A DNA stretch of 32,736 bases. Source: Oehlia diaphana. Its lineage: Eukaryota; Glomeromycota; Glomeromycetes; Glomerales; Glomeraceae. Each line of letters opens with the position of its first letter. Within the stretch, counting starts at the first letter, position 1. This document shows positions 13,750-24,356 of this stretch, piece by piece. Below the pieces are notes generated by a model. That model saw only the letters and a list, made by a program, of their open reading frames with translations, searched no databases and was not told the origin of the DNA. The position numbers and the translations under genes are program-made. The stretch is from assembly GCA_003833135.1 (NCBI GenBank), contig QZLH01000017.1, positions 136,065 through 168,800 of the forward strand. The letters run 5' to 3'.

Positions 13750-14226
13750 GCAACTTGCTAGCTAAAGAAAAAAGTTTGTTCCAACGATACTTTTGCTGGA
13801 ACTATTGTGTTTTGAAAGTAAAAAATGTGATAAATTCAACTATTTTTACGTAAACTCACGACTGAGAAATAAGTAAACCAACCAAATTCAAATTTATATC
13901 CATGAAACCTAATTTAATTTAAAAAAATAAAGTATATCATAGTTTCCAAAGATATCATAATGATACAGTTCAAATGCAATAAAAGGGAAACCAAAATCAT
14001 GTATATCGTCTTTTATTTGATTAATAACACATTGTAAATGTTACAATGCATAAGAGATACAGTACTATGTTGTCAATTGTCATACATTATTAGCAAATCA
14101 TTTTAGATGAGTTAAAAATATGAATTTATTTAAAAAGCGTAATATCTAAAAATAAATGAATAAACACAAGAATAATTTCTCTCCTTATAATACATAAATA
14201 AACAACAATACACAAACTATAAAACT
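13750..14226. other. 477-bp spacer between kinase promoter and methyltransferase 3' end
   Basis: This holds the upstream region of the kinase and the 3' flank of the methyltransferase, both on the minus strand. A minus-strand TTTCTTTAG tract just before the kinase ATG could be a 5'-UTR splice acceptor, but splicing to an upstream ATG (near 13904) would bring in a stop, so no extra coding exon is proposed. Confidence 0.5.
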
Positions 14227-15421
14227 TTAAGAAATAATTTCTTTTCTTATAATGCATATAACATGACTAGCATCAACTTTCCAAACCATTTTTCCATCTC
14301 TTTCAGTTATTCCCAATCCGAATCGTCTTTCCTTTTCATCTTCAACCTTCATTAACGCTGCATTTTTAATTTCATTTAACATAAATTCTAACCTTCCTTT
14401 ATCGAATTCTTTTTCATTTGATTCCAAAAGATTACCACATAATCCCAACACGGCCATATCTGCTAAAGATTTTGCATAAAATGAAAATTTATGTTTTAAT
14501 GTTTCTATTTTTGGCTTAGTTTTGAATCCGTCTTCATCTTTTGATTCAAGATATTCGATAATTTGCCCTTTATATATCAAGTTGTCCCTAGCTTGATTTA
14601 TTTTAGCAATATTTTGAAATAAATTGTATTCGTGAAGAACTTCTTCATAATATTTTTTTTGCATATTTCCACCAAAATCTTGATCTTGATCTCGATAAGC
14701 TATATATATTGCACCACCTGGTTTCAGAATAGAGTAAAGAAAAGTAATGAAATTTATAATATCTTTGTGTGGGTCCAAATTGTTCTGTTTATAATCGGTA
14801 CTAAATGAAAAAAAATAAAATAAAATAAATAAATAATTTCAATTTAAATTATTAATTTATTTTTTGAATTTTTACTTACAAATGATAAATCACATGTATA
14901 GCGCTAATAAAATCTACTTTATCTGATGGTAAAGGAGGTTTCTCACTGTTCTCCTTACCTTCATAATAATCTTGAACGTAACCTTGATAAACAATATTTT
15001 TTTTCAAATGTGGATATTTTTCTAACGTTTTTAAATATGATTTTAATAAATCTGGATTTGGTTCAATTACATTTATAAGATTTTCTCTTTTTCCTACATT
15101 TTTTAATAATTCTTTAGAATAAATCCAATCAATTGGTGATCCAGATCCACCTCCAACATCTAACAACTGAAATTCTTTAGAAGAATCCAAAATTGAATCA
15201 TCTAGTGCTTTTTTTAAAGTAGGATACATTTTTGCACGGTTGTCAACTCCAAAATAATCATTTGGTGATGTAACTTCAGTTACACCGTCATTTAAAGCTA
15301 ATACACGAAGACGAAAAACATGATCATATGCTTGATTATTATTGATATTTGTGAATTCTTTTAATACTTGTTCTTCTGCTTCAATTTCATTTTTTGAATT
15401 TGCCAACTCTGAAATCGACAT
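14227..15421 (-). CDS. SAM-dependent methyltransferase, histamine N-methyltransferase-like
   Basis: Two exons (15421-14880 and 14800-14227) are joined across a 79-nt GTAAGT...TTTAG intron, giving 371 aa. Residues 86-95 (LLDVGGGSGS) are the Gly-rich motif I that binds S-adenosylmethionine. Glu120 (VIEPNP) is the expected acidic residue at the end of strand 2. DFISAIHVIYHF around 170-181, followed after the splice by DPHKDIINF and LKPGG, corresponds to strands 4-5 of a Rossmann-fold class I methyltransferase. The IHVIYH...LKPGG arrangement resembles the small-molecule HNMT-like family; the substrate in a fungus cannot be told from sequence. There is no signal peptide, so it is probably cytosolic. 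The ATG follows a T-rich leader (A-rich on + is absent; the + strand shows poly-T) and a TATA-like site lies about 30-40 bp upstream. Confidence 0.9.
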
Positions 15422-16178
15422 TTTTTTTTTTTTTTAAATTGGTACGTTGCACATATATATAGCCCCTTCAGCGGTGATAATAGAAAGATATCACATATGT
15501 TAATTAGCTAAAATTAACGTTAATTTTGGCCAAAATGATCGATATTTTGACATAAAGTGAGCCAACGGCTGAATCCGTACAAGGTTACATTATCATAGCA
15601 CTATCATATACTAACATAGTACTAAAAATTCATATGATTTTCATTAAACACTTTCACTGTATAAATTTTTGGGCTAGCTGTATTATGATTTATGATGATA
15701 ACCCTAAAGCTTAACATAGATAAGTTAGTCTGTGAAAAAAAGATCTGCCGTTTTAATATGAATTTGTAGCAATTAAATTTTTTTCCCATGAAGAAGGGGT
15801 TGAGTAATACGAATCTGCGCATCATACATTAACTAATATTAGAGGTATTTATCACATTATATCAATGGTTCATTGGATCATTGAATATGACGAAATATTT
15901 CTGGGTTTTAATTAGGCGTATCAAACCAACTGCATTAAGAAAAATAAAAATATCTTTTGCTCTGTATTTATTTTTTTAATTAAAATATCAGATGACGACT
16001 TTATTAATGTGTATAATGTTTACAAATATAACATTCCAATGAAAATAATTGAATAAAATGATGATAGTTTATTAATTTATATGTAAAAAAATATTCTAAA
16101 AAACTTAAAATTGTTTCTAATGTCTATATAGATTATTCATTATTATCTAAAAAAATTATTAAAATGATTAAAAAGAAT
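15422..16178. other. 757-bp intergenic region
   Basis: Upstream region of the methyltransferase and 3' flank of the secreted-protein gene. A minus-strand open frame at 15622-15825 has no supporting feature. The only item of note is the TATA-like site next to the methyltransferase start. Confidence 0.5.
15451..15462 (-). promoter_or_regulatory. possible TATA box of methyltransferase gene
   Basis: On the minus strand, CTATATATATGT lies 30-40 bp upstream of the ATG at 15421, next to a GC-richer GAAGGGG block. Position and sequence are compatible with a TATA element and a short leader. AT-rich background makes this tentative. Confidence 0.35.
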
Positions 16179-17190
16179 TTAAATTGCTAAAGAATGTAAT
16201 TTATTCATATGATGACTTAAAATGCCAAAAGCGGGATTTGCGCTACGTTCAGTTAGTTGAGAAACACTTCTTTCTTTCAATATTTCACCTAAACCACGTT
16301 TATGATAAGTGCAGTGTGGAAGATATAACTCTTCCAAATGATGATAAGATCCCCAAATATTCTTTTCAACAGATTTCTTCAATCTATGATCTTTGACATA
16401 ATCAACATAGATATGGGCCATCTTTCTAAAGCAAGGATCGCAAAAGAACGATCTTGGTATACGAATTTTCTTTCCATTTCCTTTGATAACGAATTTAAGA
16501 TCGTGAGTAACAATAGCCTTTGGATCAGCGTTTGTTTTCTCTTTTACCCATTTGGTGAGTTTTTCAACGACTTTAATACTACAGAAATCTATATAATAGA
16601 GAGTTTACATTTTTTAAGTTATATATAAAAGAACTTTTTATGTTGTGAGTACCTTAAAATTATAACTTACCACCATCATTATTCTTTTTACAAAGAGCTT
16701 TTCGGGCGGGAATTCCAGTATAATAGGTAAGCAAAGTTCCATAAGCAGCGTAAGCGGATTTATCTTTAAAATTCTTAGGGTTATTACTCCAATTAAACTT
16801 AACACTTAATTCACGTTTACAGACACTTTGAATGTTATTATAGATCTTCTCAACTTTTTGTTGACTACAATCGAAACCTTCATGACAATAATCTTTTAAA
16901 CCTTTCTTAAAGAATTTAAGATCATAAGGTTTTGGTGTTTCCCCGGAATTTTTGATAGCTTCAAAAATATTATGGCCAAGGTTGAAAGCAGTGGCACATT
17001 GTCCAGGATTTTTGAAATGATTCCACATTAACGATTGACATTTATTACAATTTTTAGTTTTGAAAAGTTCTTCACAAGTATCAGGAAAATCGTGTTCCCA
17101 TTGTTCATAATCATCATAATCTCCGTTGGCTTGAATTTGGATTACAAAAATCGCGAGCAATGCTAAGAGAAGAAGATATTGAGACTTCAT
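16179..17190 (-). CDS. Secreted 12-cysteine protein, family unknown
   Basis: Exon 1 (17190-16671) and exon 2 (16588-16179) are joined across an 82-nt GTAAGT...TATAG intron in phase, giving 309 aa. The N-terminus is a textbook signal peptide: MKSQ, then LLLLALLAIFVIQI, with likely cleavage after Ala21 (QIQA/NGDY). The remaining protein is acidic at first (DYDDYEQWEHD), then Lys-rich, with 12 cysteines (39, 48, 51, 65, 102, 108, 124, 167, 176, 223, 226, 266), an even number consistent with disulfides. CNKC (48-51) and CDPC (223-226) are CxxC pairs. Asn133 (NWS) is an N-glycosylation sequon. There is no second membrane segment or GPI-like tail, so it should be released or sit in the cell wall. 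I do not recognise the family. In a symbiotic fungus it would count as a candidate apoplastic effector or wall protein; that is inference only. Confidence 0.88.
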
Positions 17191-17299
17191 CTTTGTTGTA
17201 TAATATTTATGTATTACTCTTATATCCTTTTTATTTTGATTTATTGTTTAAAAGAAATAAATCTTGAGGATAACTTTTGGATAAAGCGAAAAATTGGGA

Positions 17300-17307
17300 C
17301 TTTTATA
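17300..17307 (-). promoter_or_regulatory. possible TATA box of secreted-protein gene
   Basis: TATAAAAG on the minus strand, about 110 bp upstream of the ATG at 17190, followed by a GC-richer TCCC. It is a consensus-like TATA box at a plausible distance for a leader of about 80 nt. Confidence 0.4.
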
Positions 17308-18345
17308 TGTATTTTACCTTCTGCGCCATTATCATAAAAAGAGATTGTAATTGTAATGATTGTGTCATGAGATTGTTCTTTATTTCTCCAAAATTAGTTA
17401 ATTAATAAATTTCCTATAATTGGGATTCTTCCATAAAGCGAATGAGAACAAAGTAGTAAACAATCAAAATTATATCAAATTAAGTCAAATTAATCAATAT
17501 AAAAATCAAATTTTCTTTTAATGAAGGACATTTCTTACCGAAAATATTTATTTCTTTTGATTTCTTTTTTTATTGTGATCATCATGTCATACTGAAAATG
17601 TATATAAATAGGTATCAAAAAAATGCGGGGTTATATATTGCGTTTTTTCATTATTAAATGAAAATCCAAACTAATCAATTTATTCCTTATTTATCTAAAT
17701 AAAGAACGAAAATATTTCTAATTTATTTTTTCGTAGACTCCGAAGAAAAAGTTATTCTATAATCATAAATTCATGCATTTTCATTTTCATATTTCCTTAT
17801 TATTATTCTATGGAATTTCTCTCAAGACTTAAAAAGTCCAAAATATGATCGAGAATTTAGATAATTATCTAAATAAATTAATATTTACTCTAAATAATTA
17901 TTGGTTTATTGTTGAAAAAAAAACAAAAGTAAAAATTCTCCTGCATAAATAATTTCCATTATTATAATCATTCATGACCTTTGATTGAAAAATAATTATT
18001 TCGAGATACAACTTTTATGAAAATAAATCGTCACGAAACGACGGAACGTAAAAAATATATACTTTAAAAAATCTTTTTTTTTTACTATTATGTATCGTCT
18101 CATTTTGACACATCTCATCTTTTTTTTTCATTTATCATATTTTATCGTATGATCAGATCCAAAAACTGGGAGGCTTGCATAATTGAATAAAAGAATTTGG
18201 CCAATCATCCAAGATGATTGTTAAAGTGCTTATTTTGGTTTAGGTATGGAGAAGAGAATCCCACTTTTGTCTGGCCTAAAGCTTACATACAGCGTGTAAC
18301 AGAAAACACTGGAATTCATATTATCTGTGTAACATTTCCATTAAT

Positions 18346-18506
18346 GATGTGCACTAGATTGGAAACTTCCAATTCTTCCAATATAATTTGCATTGGAAGT
18401 TTCCAATACCATATACATATATGCAATAATAATAAGGATACAAATGAAAAGGATTGGAATTGGAACCAATTTCAATGAAAATCATTGGAAGCTTCCAATG
18501 CACATC
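18346..18506. mobile_element. 161-bp inverted-repeat (MITE-like) element with nested TTGGAA palindromes
   Basis: The ends are inverted: the left end reads GATGTGCA, five extra bases, then TTGGAAACTTCC; the right end read in reverse reads GATGTGCATTGGAAGCTTCC. Inside lie further inverted TTGGAA/TTCCAA pairs: TTGGAAACTTCCAA, TTGGAAGTTTCCAA and TTGGAAGCTTCCAA. The whole piece can fold into a multi-branched structure. I see no clear target-site duplication and no coding capacity, so assignment as a MITE is tentative; a cluster of palindromic protein-binding sites is the alternative. Confidence 0.55.
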
Positions 18507-19371
18507 ACTGCATTCCATGCAATACCCAAAAGCCTATATAGATTGCATAATCTGACTACATTTTTGATATCATTTGGCATATTTCAATTTAATAAATTTT
18601 TTGATTATCATCTTTTATAATAACACGATTTAAAAAAAATGTTAATAAAAATATTGGACTTAGGTTGTTAAAATTGAACTAAAACTGTAAGTAATAATCA
18701 GGCAATCAAGACTTTACCTTGATCTAAGATTATTACGATAATAATTATTCATTCAAAACTCTTTTGAAATGCCGTTAATTAAGTATCTTTCGATTGATCA
18801 TGTGACGATTAAAAATTTTCTCGGCCAAAAGACCAAAATGCTGATATATTATTTTATTCGATTCTTCACACATCGATGACTAGAATTATTTGCCAAAACG
18901 GAAGACATTTTGACTAATTATCTGTGTCGTTTGATTCAATTAGATAAAGATTACTTTAGCTAGTTTTCTAGTTTATTTCACCGTGCAGCACCATACTATA
19001 AAAAATTAATCAGTGGCACTAAAGACCGTCCTATCTAATAAAAGAATATATATTTACTTTTTTTCGATACTCCAACTAAATGTCACGTTAGAATCGATAA
19101 GTTTGCTAATTTGAAATGTCGAATTGTCGATAGACCATAAAAAAGAACTCAAGCCTTTTGCGCACAAAAAAATGATTATTTGTTTAAAGCAAGAATATAT
19201 ATATATTTATTTAAGTTTTTGCAAGAAATTACATTAAAAGATTTAGTAAACAGCTATTGTATAAGTATGTGTGAATTTACAAATGTAACAAATGTAAGCA
19301 TAATAACAAATCATTTATAAAAAATATGTTGTATAAATATCCAGGTATAAGAAGAATAAATATTTTTTATT

Positions 19372-19971
19372 TTATTCTTCCTCAATTACTTCCGGCTCAG
19401 GGACCGGCTGAGGAGCCGACTGAGAAGTACCTTTTTCACCTTTTATTGTAATCAAATAAAAGTTAATTCAACTTTTTCAAAATAAAAAAAAAATCATTCT
19501 TACAAGCTCACCTTTACTTTTCGTGGTTTTCTTTGGTAACAAGCTTTCATGAATGTTAGGTAAGACACCTCCTTGAACAATAGTGACGTTTCCAAGTAAT
19601 TTGTCCAATTCTTCATCGTTACGAATGGCCAATTGAAGATGGCGAGGAACAATTCTTGCTTTCTTGTTATCACGAGCGGCATTACCAGCAAGTTCTACTA
19701 TTTCGGCTACCAAATATTCAATAACTGCAGCAAGATAGACGGGTGCACTAGCACCAATACGTGGCGCATAGTTTCCATCTCGAAGATAACGACCAATACG
19801 CCCGACTGGAAATTGGAGACCAGCCTAAAAGATTAAAAAAAAACAAAAATTTAAAAAAATTTTACAAAGTAAAATACTTTGTCTTTCGATACCCAAACAT
19901 ACTTTTGTAGATCTTGAATATTTCTTCTTTCCTTCTGCTGATATACTTTTGCCAATACCTAGACCGCTCAT
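19372..19971 (-). CDS. Histone H2A variant
   Basis: Three exons (19971-19903, 19824-19512, 19439-19372) with introns of 78 and 72 nt give 149 aa. The histone fold is unmistakable: [73 protein letters not shown]. The acidic-patch residues (the two Glu of IEYL/AEI, the Glu of VEL, and DEE) are kept, so it should assemble into nucleosomes and DNA. It is not H2A.Z: RNDEEL and the long NAARDNKK segment are of core type. Oddities: [20 protein letters not shown] replaces the usual RIHRxLRKGNYAxRVGAGAP, IHESLLP replaces IQxxLLP, and the tail ends EVIEEE instead of the DNA-damage motif SQ(E/D)-hydrophobic; the only SQ is internal (TSQSAPQP). Upstream TATAAATA on the same strand is about 140 bp from the ATG. 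Confidence 0.95.
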
Positions 19972-20111
19972 TTTGTATTTACGTGTATTATTTTTTTCTT
20001 TAAAAAAAATATGGAATAGTTTATATTTTCGATTAAATTTTTTGTTTTTTTTTGTTTTATAATATAAAACGTCTCTAGGAAATTTAAGAAATTTATTAAA
20101 TGTTTGGGGTA

Positions 20112-20119
20112 TATTTATA
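20112..20119 (-). promoter_or_regulatory. possible TATA box of H2A gene
   Basis: TATAAATA on the minus strand about 140 bp upstream of the H2A ATG. It is a consensus-like TATA element in AT-rich DNA, hence low confidence. Confidence 0.3.
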
Positions 20120-20470
20120 TACTTTTTAAAAAATAAGTTTAACAGAGTTTGCGAAGTACGCGTCTGATTAGTAAGCTAGTAAGCTATAAATAGTATAGTA
20201 AATCATACTTCATAAGTTTCTGACTTTATATCCTTTATATCATGGGAAAATTACTAATGGCAATATCAAACGACAGTTATGTAATTTGTCCAAAATAGGT
20301 TTAATATTATTGAAATCAGAATCTCAGACAAATCAATTTTTTTTTTGTGTAATTCTTACTTCAATATGTCGCGATGGCATAACAAAAAGTTCGTGTCATT
20401 ACATTAATCATTAGTTAATTATAATTAATTATAAAAAAAATTTATTTCGTGTATTTTATGTATTTCATGA

Positions 20471-20529
20471 TGAGCGACCACCTTGATTTTCCCGGAAAAA
20501 AAAAATCGGAAAAAACCAAGGTGGTAACT
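20471..20529. repeat. 59-bp hairpin (ACCACCTTG arms)
   Basis: TGAGCGACCACCTT at the left end pairs with AAGGTGGTAACTCA at the right end, with 12 of 14 positions complementary. The stem continues inwards through TTTTCCCG against CGGAAAA. Arms with this much GC are unusual here, which argues against chance. It could be a foldback element or a terminator-like RNA hairpin. Confidence 0.65.
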
Positions 20530-20599
20530 CATTTACAAAAATATATTAGAAGTATTAACTATTCAATATCTTAATTTACAATATATTAAAGTACTATTG

Positions 20600-20661
20600 T
20601 ACCCACAGGCCAGCAACAGAACTTTCATCTGAAATTTCTGAAGGGCCCTGGCCAGTGGGTA
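20600..20661. repeat. 62-bp hairpin (TACCCACAGGCCAG arms)
   Basis: TACCCACAGGCCAG (20600-20613) is inverted at 20648-20661 (CTGGCCAGTGGGTA) with one mismatch in 14, around a 34-nt loop. It lies only 70 bp from the hairpin at 20471-20529, and both are GC-rich for this window, so they may be parts of one old transposon insertion. Confidence 0.65.
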
Positions 20662-21108
20662 TTGGTCATTTCCATAAATAAAATGAAAAATACATCTTTT
20701 CGATAAATAAAAATTATTAACCATTGTATAAATCTTATAAAATTTAAAGAATTTCAATATTATTTTAGGATAATGCATTTTCCTATACAATTGGTATTGG
20801 TTTTGCTTTTTATAATAAAGAGTCATTCGTAATTAATGAAATATTTTAAAATTTATAGGAATTAAAAAGAAGTGTAATATTTAAATGAATAATTATTTGG
20901 TTTGTGAAATTACATTATTGATATTAATTTTGTTCGTTTAATTTTGTGAAAATGTTTTAATTTTAATTTATTTTGTTATTTTTATCAGATTTTAAAAATT
21001 ATACTCTTTTTAAAAAAAAAAAATGAAGAGTTCTCGTCCGTTTAAATAGGTAAAGGAATCAATCATATAACCAATCGTTTGCCTACATTTATTTTTAACA
21101 TATATCTT

Positions 21109-21432
21109 TCAACAATACTTAAAAAGAGAAATTTTAAAAAGGGCTTTCAAAAAATTTCTTTTTTTGATTGAAAATAAACGATGTGACCATTGTTTAATTT
21201 CCATTAGGTTCGAAACAATAAAACTTTTAAGTTTGATGGCTGTTTTAGAACCTTCTCTGTGTGAGCAATTTTTCCAAGTTTGAAAATTTGTTATATCATA
21301 ATGAATGCTAATTATAACAGCAAATTTATTCATGCACTCGTATGGCTTATTATTTTGAAAAGATGAAAGCAGAATGAAAACAAAAAGAGTAATCGTAAAA
21401 GCATATCTGATGAACACATTTTTTTTTTTCAT
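21109..21432 (-). CDS. Possible small secreted basic protein (107 aa), doubtful
   Basis: A single open frame of 107 codons. The first ~26 residues look like a signal peptide: MKKKNVFIR, then YAFTITLFVFILLSSF, with a polar QNNKPYEC following. The rest is basic (many Lys/Arg) with three cysteines. No introns, no recognised domain and no clear TATA box were found. In DNA this AT-rich, a Phe/Leu/Ile-rich start can arise by chance, so this could be noise; its length and the well-placed charged-hydrophobic-polar pattern are the only arguments for a gene. Confidence 0.3.
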   Translation of the reverse strand: MKKKNVFIRYAFTITLFVFILLSSFQNNKPYECMNKFAVIISIHYDITNFQTWKNCSHREGSKTAIKLKSFIVSNLMEIKQWSHRLFSIKKRNFLKALFKISLFKYC

Positions 21433-22433
21433 TTATTTTCATCAATGAATGAGAATAAAAACGGTCCGGTTTTGAAAGTTATCAATCTTTCATCATATCG
21501 AATGGTTCAAACATTGATCTCATTGGTATTAAGATCTAACATAAAGATTGCAAAGAAAATATCTTTATTAAGTACGTAATACATATGCATATCTGATATA
21601 TCTATGTATATGTATGTACTATGTGTACTAAGTGTATCATTCTAATAAATCAATGATTTATGTCATCAATTGATTGTAAAATTGTAGAAAATTGAGGAAA
21701 AAAAAAATGAAAAATAAATGAAAAAAATGAAAACGAAAATGAAAGAGAATTTTTAACGATACAAAAAAAGGCAATAAATTAATTGTGTGTAACACAGGCA
21801 GACGAAATGAAAAGCGATGTTACACGAATTTATCACAAGAACAAAACTTACTGCGGTTTTTATAGATTATATTATCTCAATTTTGATCCGTTTTTTCATT
21901 GTTTTCAATAGTTTTTCAGATATTATGATAGACCCATTTATTTACTCCCATATTAAAAATCGAGCATATTTTTGAAGTGGACGCTGTGTTACTGCACCAT
22001 CATGATGCGGGTACCTTATATACATTTTGAGGTAACATTTTCACGGTGTTTTACATAATCTTGATTTAGCTATTTATTTCAAGATTGAATTTACAGAGAA
22101 CTAATGTATTATTATATTACACTTATTATGGTAAATTCTTCCTTGAGAAGAAAATTACAATTCCTAGTTTGTACAAAAACTGCATACAAATACAATGACC
22201 AAAAATCAAAGACTTGCTAGAAAAAATTGAAGTATTTCTTAATTTCTGTTAAAGTAACAACTTTTAATTCAAACCAAATTAGGTTCAAATAATCTGTGAT
22301 ATATTACCATATTTGACAAAAAGTTATAAATTTGAACTACTTAACGCAGTTTCTTTTTAAAAGTTTCAAGTCTGTAGATAATTTTAAATTTTTTTTTTTT
22401 TTTTGCGCTAGTAAAACATTTCAAGTAGTCGAA

Positions 22434-24356
22434 ATGTCTTCACTTATGTTGTCGCACGAACAAAGAGCTCATGGGCCGTGGGTTAAATTACAGTCTGAGC
22501 CAAGTAAATTTCAATAAACTTTTTAAATTATTCGTTATTCTGGTTTAATATAATTGTTGGATATTAAATTTTCTTATTTTTTTACATTTAATCTTAGAAT
22601 TATTCACCGCATTAATGTATGATTTGGGTGTAAGAGGAGCTCAAGCTACAGAAGTTTTTGTACTTGATGATACGCTCGATTTTGACGATTTGGGGTAAAT
22701 GATTATAATTTATATTATTTTCTTAATTTATTTGAATTTATATTAATTATGTTAAATTGGCTTTTAGCGAAATATATGGATTCGTGTTCCTTTTCAGGAT
22801 GATGGGAGATGTTAAAAATCTATACAAAGACGAGGAATATACACCTGTCGAAAATCCAAGTAATGTTTATTTCGCAAATCAGGTTTGAGAGGGTTGAAAA
22901 TTATTTATTTATTGATTTAGTCGATAGATTTTTTATAAAAGATTATTTACCAAAATTTTCATTATTATTTTTTTTTTATGTCTGGTCTCAGGTTATTGAT
23001 AATGCTTGTGCGACTTTGGCAATGTTGAATATAGCTTTAAATAACCCGCAAATGGAACTTGGTGATGATTTAAAAGAATTTAAAGAATTTACGAAAGAAT
23101 TCTCTCCTCCTGTTGGTTTTCTGTTTCTTCATTTTCAATCGAGAATAGATTATTTTGCTAAAATTAAATAAATTTATTAGATGAAAGGTTTCGCGATAAC
23201 GAATCATCCAGCATTCCGTTTAATTCATAATTCAATGGCAAGGTACCGGACGTTCTTTTTCTTTTTTTTTCTTGATAATGCTTTTAATGCTTTAATGGTT
23301 ACCATAATTCTAATTATGTTATTAAATTTGATAGGCATCCTGAAGAAGCCCTGGTTGTAGAAGAAGCTATTGGTAAATCTAATTCTGCAGAAGATGAACC
23401 TGCCGAAGCGTATCATTATATTGCTTATGTTCCTGTTGATGGTGAAGTTTGGCAGCTAGATGGTTTATATCCGCATCCTGTAAGCGTTGGTATGTTGATA
23501 ATTTACATATAATAACGGAATTTATTTGGAAATAAATTAATTGACAATAATTTATTATTATTTAGGAAAATATACAGATAAGAAAAAATGGTACGATGCT
23601 GCACGCGAAGTTATGCGAACACGTACACAAGGGTATGGTATTGATCTTAAGTAAATCGAAAATAATCACAAAAAAAAGGTCGTTTAATAAAATAATTTCT
23701 TTATTTGATTAAAAGATTCTACAAAGAACAAGTTAATTTTGTTCTATTAGCGATAACAAAAGATCAATTAGGTAGAAGGAAAGAGAGAGTAAAAGAATGT
23801 TTATATCTCAATAGAATTGTTGAAGCAAGGTTGAACGAATTAAATCGTGAATGGAGAGCTGCAATTGTTGATGAACCAACCGTACGTATTAAATTATATT
23901 TATCATAATTTAATATCCATTTTTATTAACATCTCTCACTTTTTTTAAAAACAAATTAAATTATAGATCGATGAAGTCTTAACTACGGATGAAGAAGAAA
24001 AGATTAATGAGAAAGATGGTATTAAAAAAGAGATTGAAGAATTCAATTCTAATAGAGATAATATAAATAAACTCGTACAATTACGAACAAAGTGGGTTGA
24101 TGAGATTCGTCTTTTACAAAAATCCATTGAGCGAGAAAATAAATTGAAGCAGGTAAAGTAGATCGTAATTCTGTAATCCTTTAATATTTGATTCATCTGA
24201 TTAATAATTATTTAAAAATTTTAGATGGAAAAAACACGTCAAACATTTGATTATGGTCCATTTATTCGAGAATATGTTTCTATTTTACATGAACGTGGTG
24301 AATTAAAAGAATTGTTGAATAACGCTGAAGAAGAAGAATGTGAAATAGTTTTCTAA
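22434..24356 (+). CDS. Ubiquitin C-terminal hydrolase, UCH37/UCHL5 type
   Basis: Ten exons: 22434-22503, 22598-22694, 22768-22882, 22992-23111, 23181-23242, 23335-23489, 23566-23632, 23716-23881, 23967-24152, 24225-24356. Introns are 69-109 nt and all phases agree, giving 389 aa. It is a peptidase C12 cysteine protease that removes ubiquitin. The catalytic set is complete: oxyanion Gln94 (ANQVIDNACAT), nucleophile Cys100, His182 (EAYHYIAYVPVDG) and Asp197 (WQLDGL). Residues ~1-240 are the UCH domain. The C-terminal part has a charged coiled-coil-like stretch and FDYGPFIREYVSILHERGELKELL, the ULD tail that in UCH37 docks on the proteasome subunit Rpn13 or on INO80. Length and layout match UCHL5 (about 330-390 aa) and not the short UCHL1/L3 type. 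The C-terminus is acidic (EEEECEIVF). The first ATG in the conserved frame before SEPKLFTALM was chosen as start. Confidence 0.95.

Larger units (their letters stand above)
17191..19371. other. 2.2-kb intergenic region
   Basis: Upstream region of the secreted-protein gene and 3' flank of the H2A gene. I find no convincing gene. The open frames at 18218-18478 and 18393-18620 overlap the inverted-repeat element at 18346-18506 and look incidental. A plus-strand TATAAATA near 17600 is not followed by a gene. Confidence 0.55.
19972..22433. other. 2.5-kb divergent intergenic region
   Basis: Lies between the H2A variant (-) and the UCH37-type gene (+), so it must contain both promoters. It includes two hairpins (20471-20529 and 20600-20661) and a small minus-strand frame with a signal-peptide-like start (21109-21432), listed separately. 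The minus-strand frame at 20563-20826 runs through the second hairpin and is not supported. Confidence 0.55.

Noticed and set aside
13750..13910. Extra upstream exon of the kinase gene
   Set aside because: The best donor and acceptor pair on the minus strand would create a TAG stop right after the join.
18218..18620. Two overlapping plus-strand frames of 75-86 codons
   Set aside because: They overlap the palindromic element, and their repeated Ser/Asn content reflects the TTGGAA/TTCCAA motifs.
20563..20826. 87-codon minus-strand frame
   Set aside because: It runs through the GC-rich hairpin at 20600-20661 and is rich in Tyr/Lys/Ile/Phe; likely incidental.
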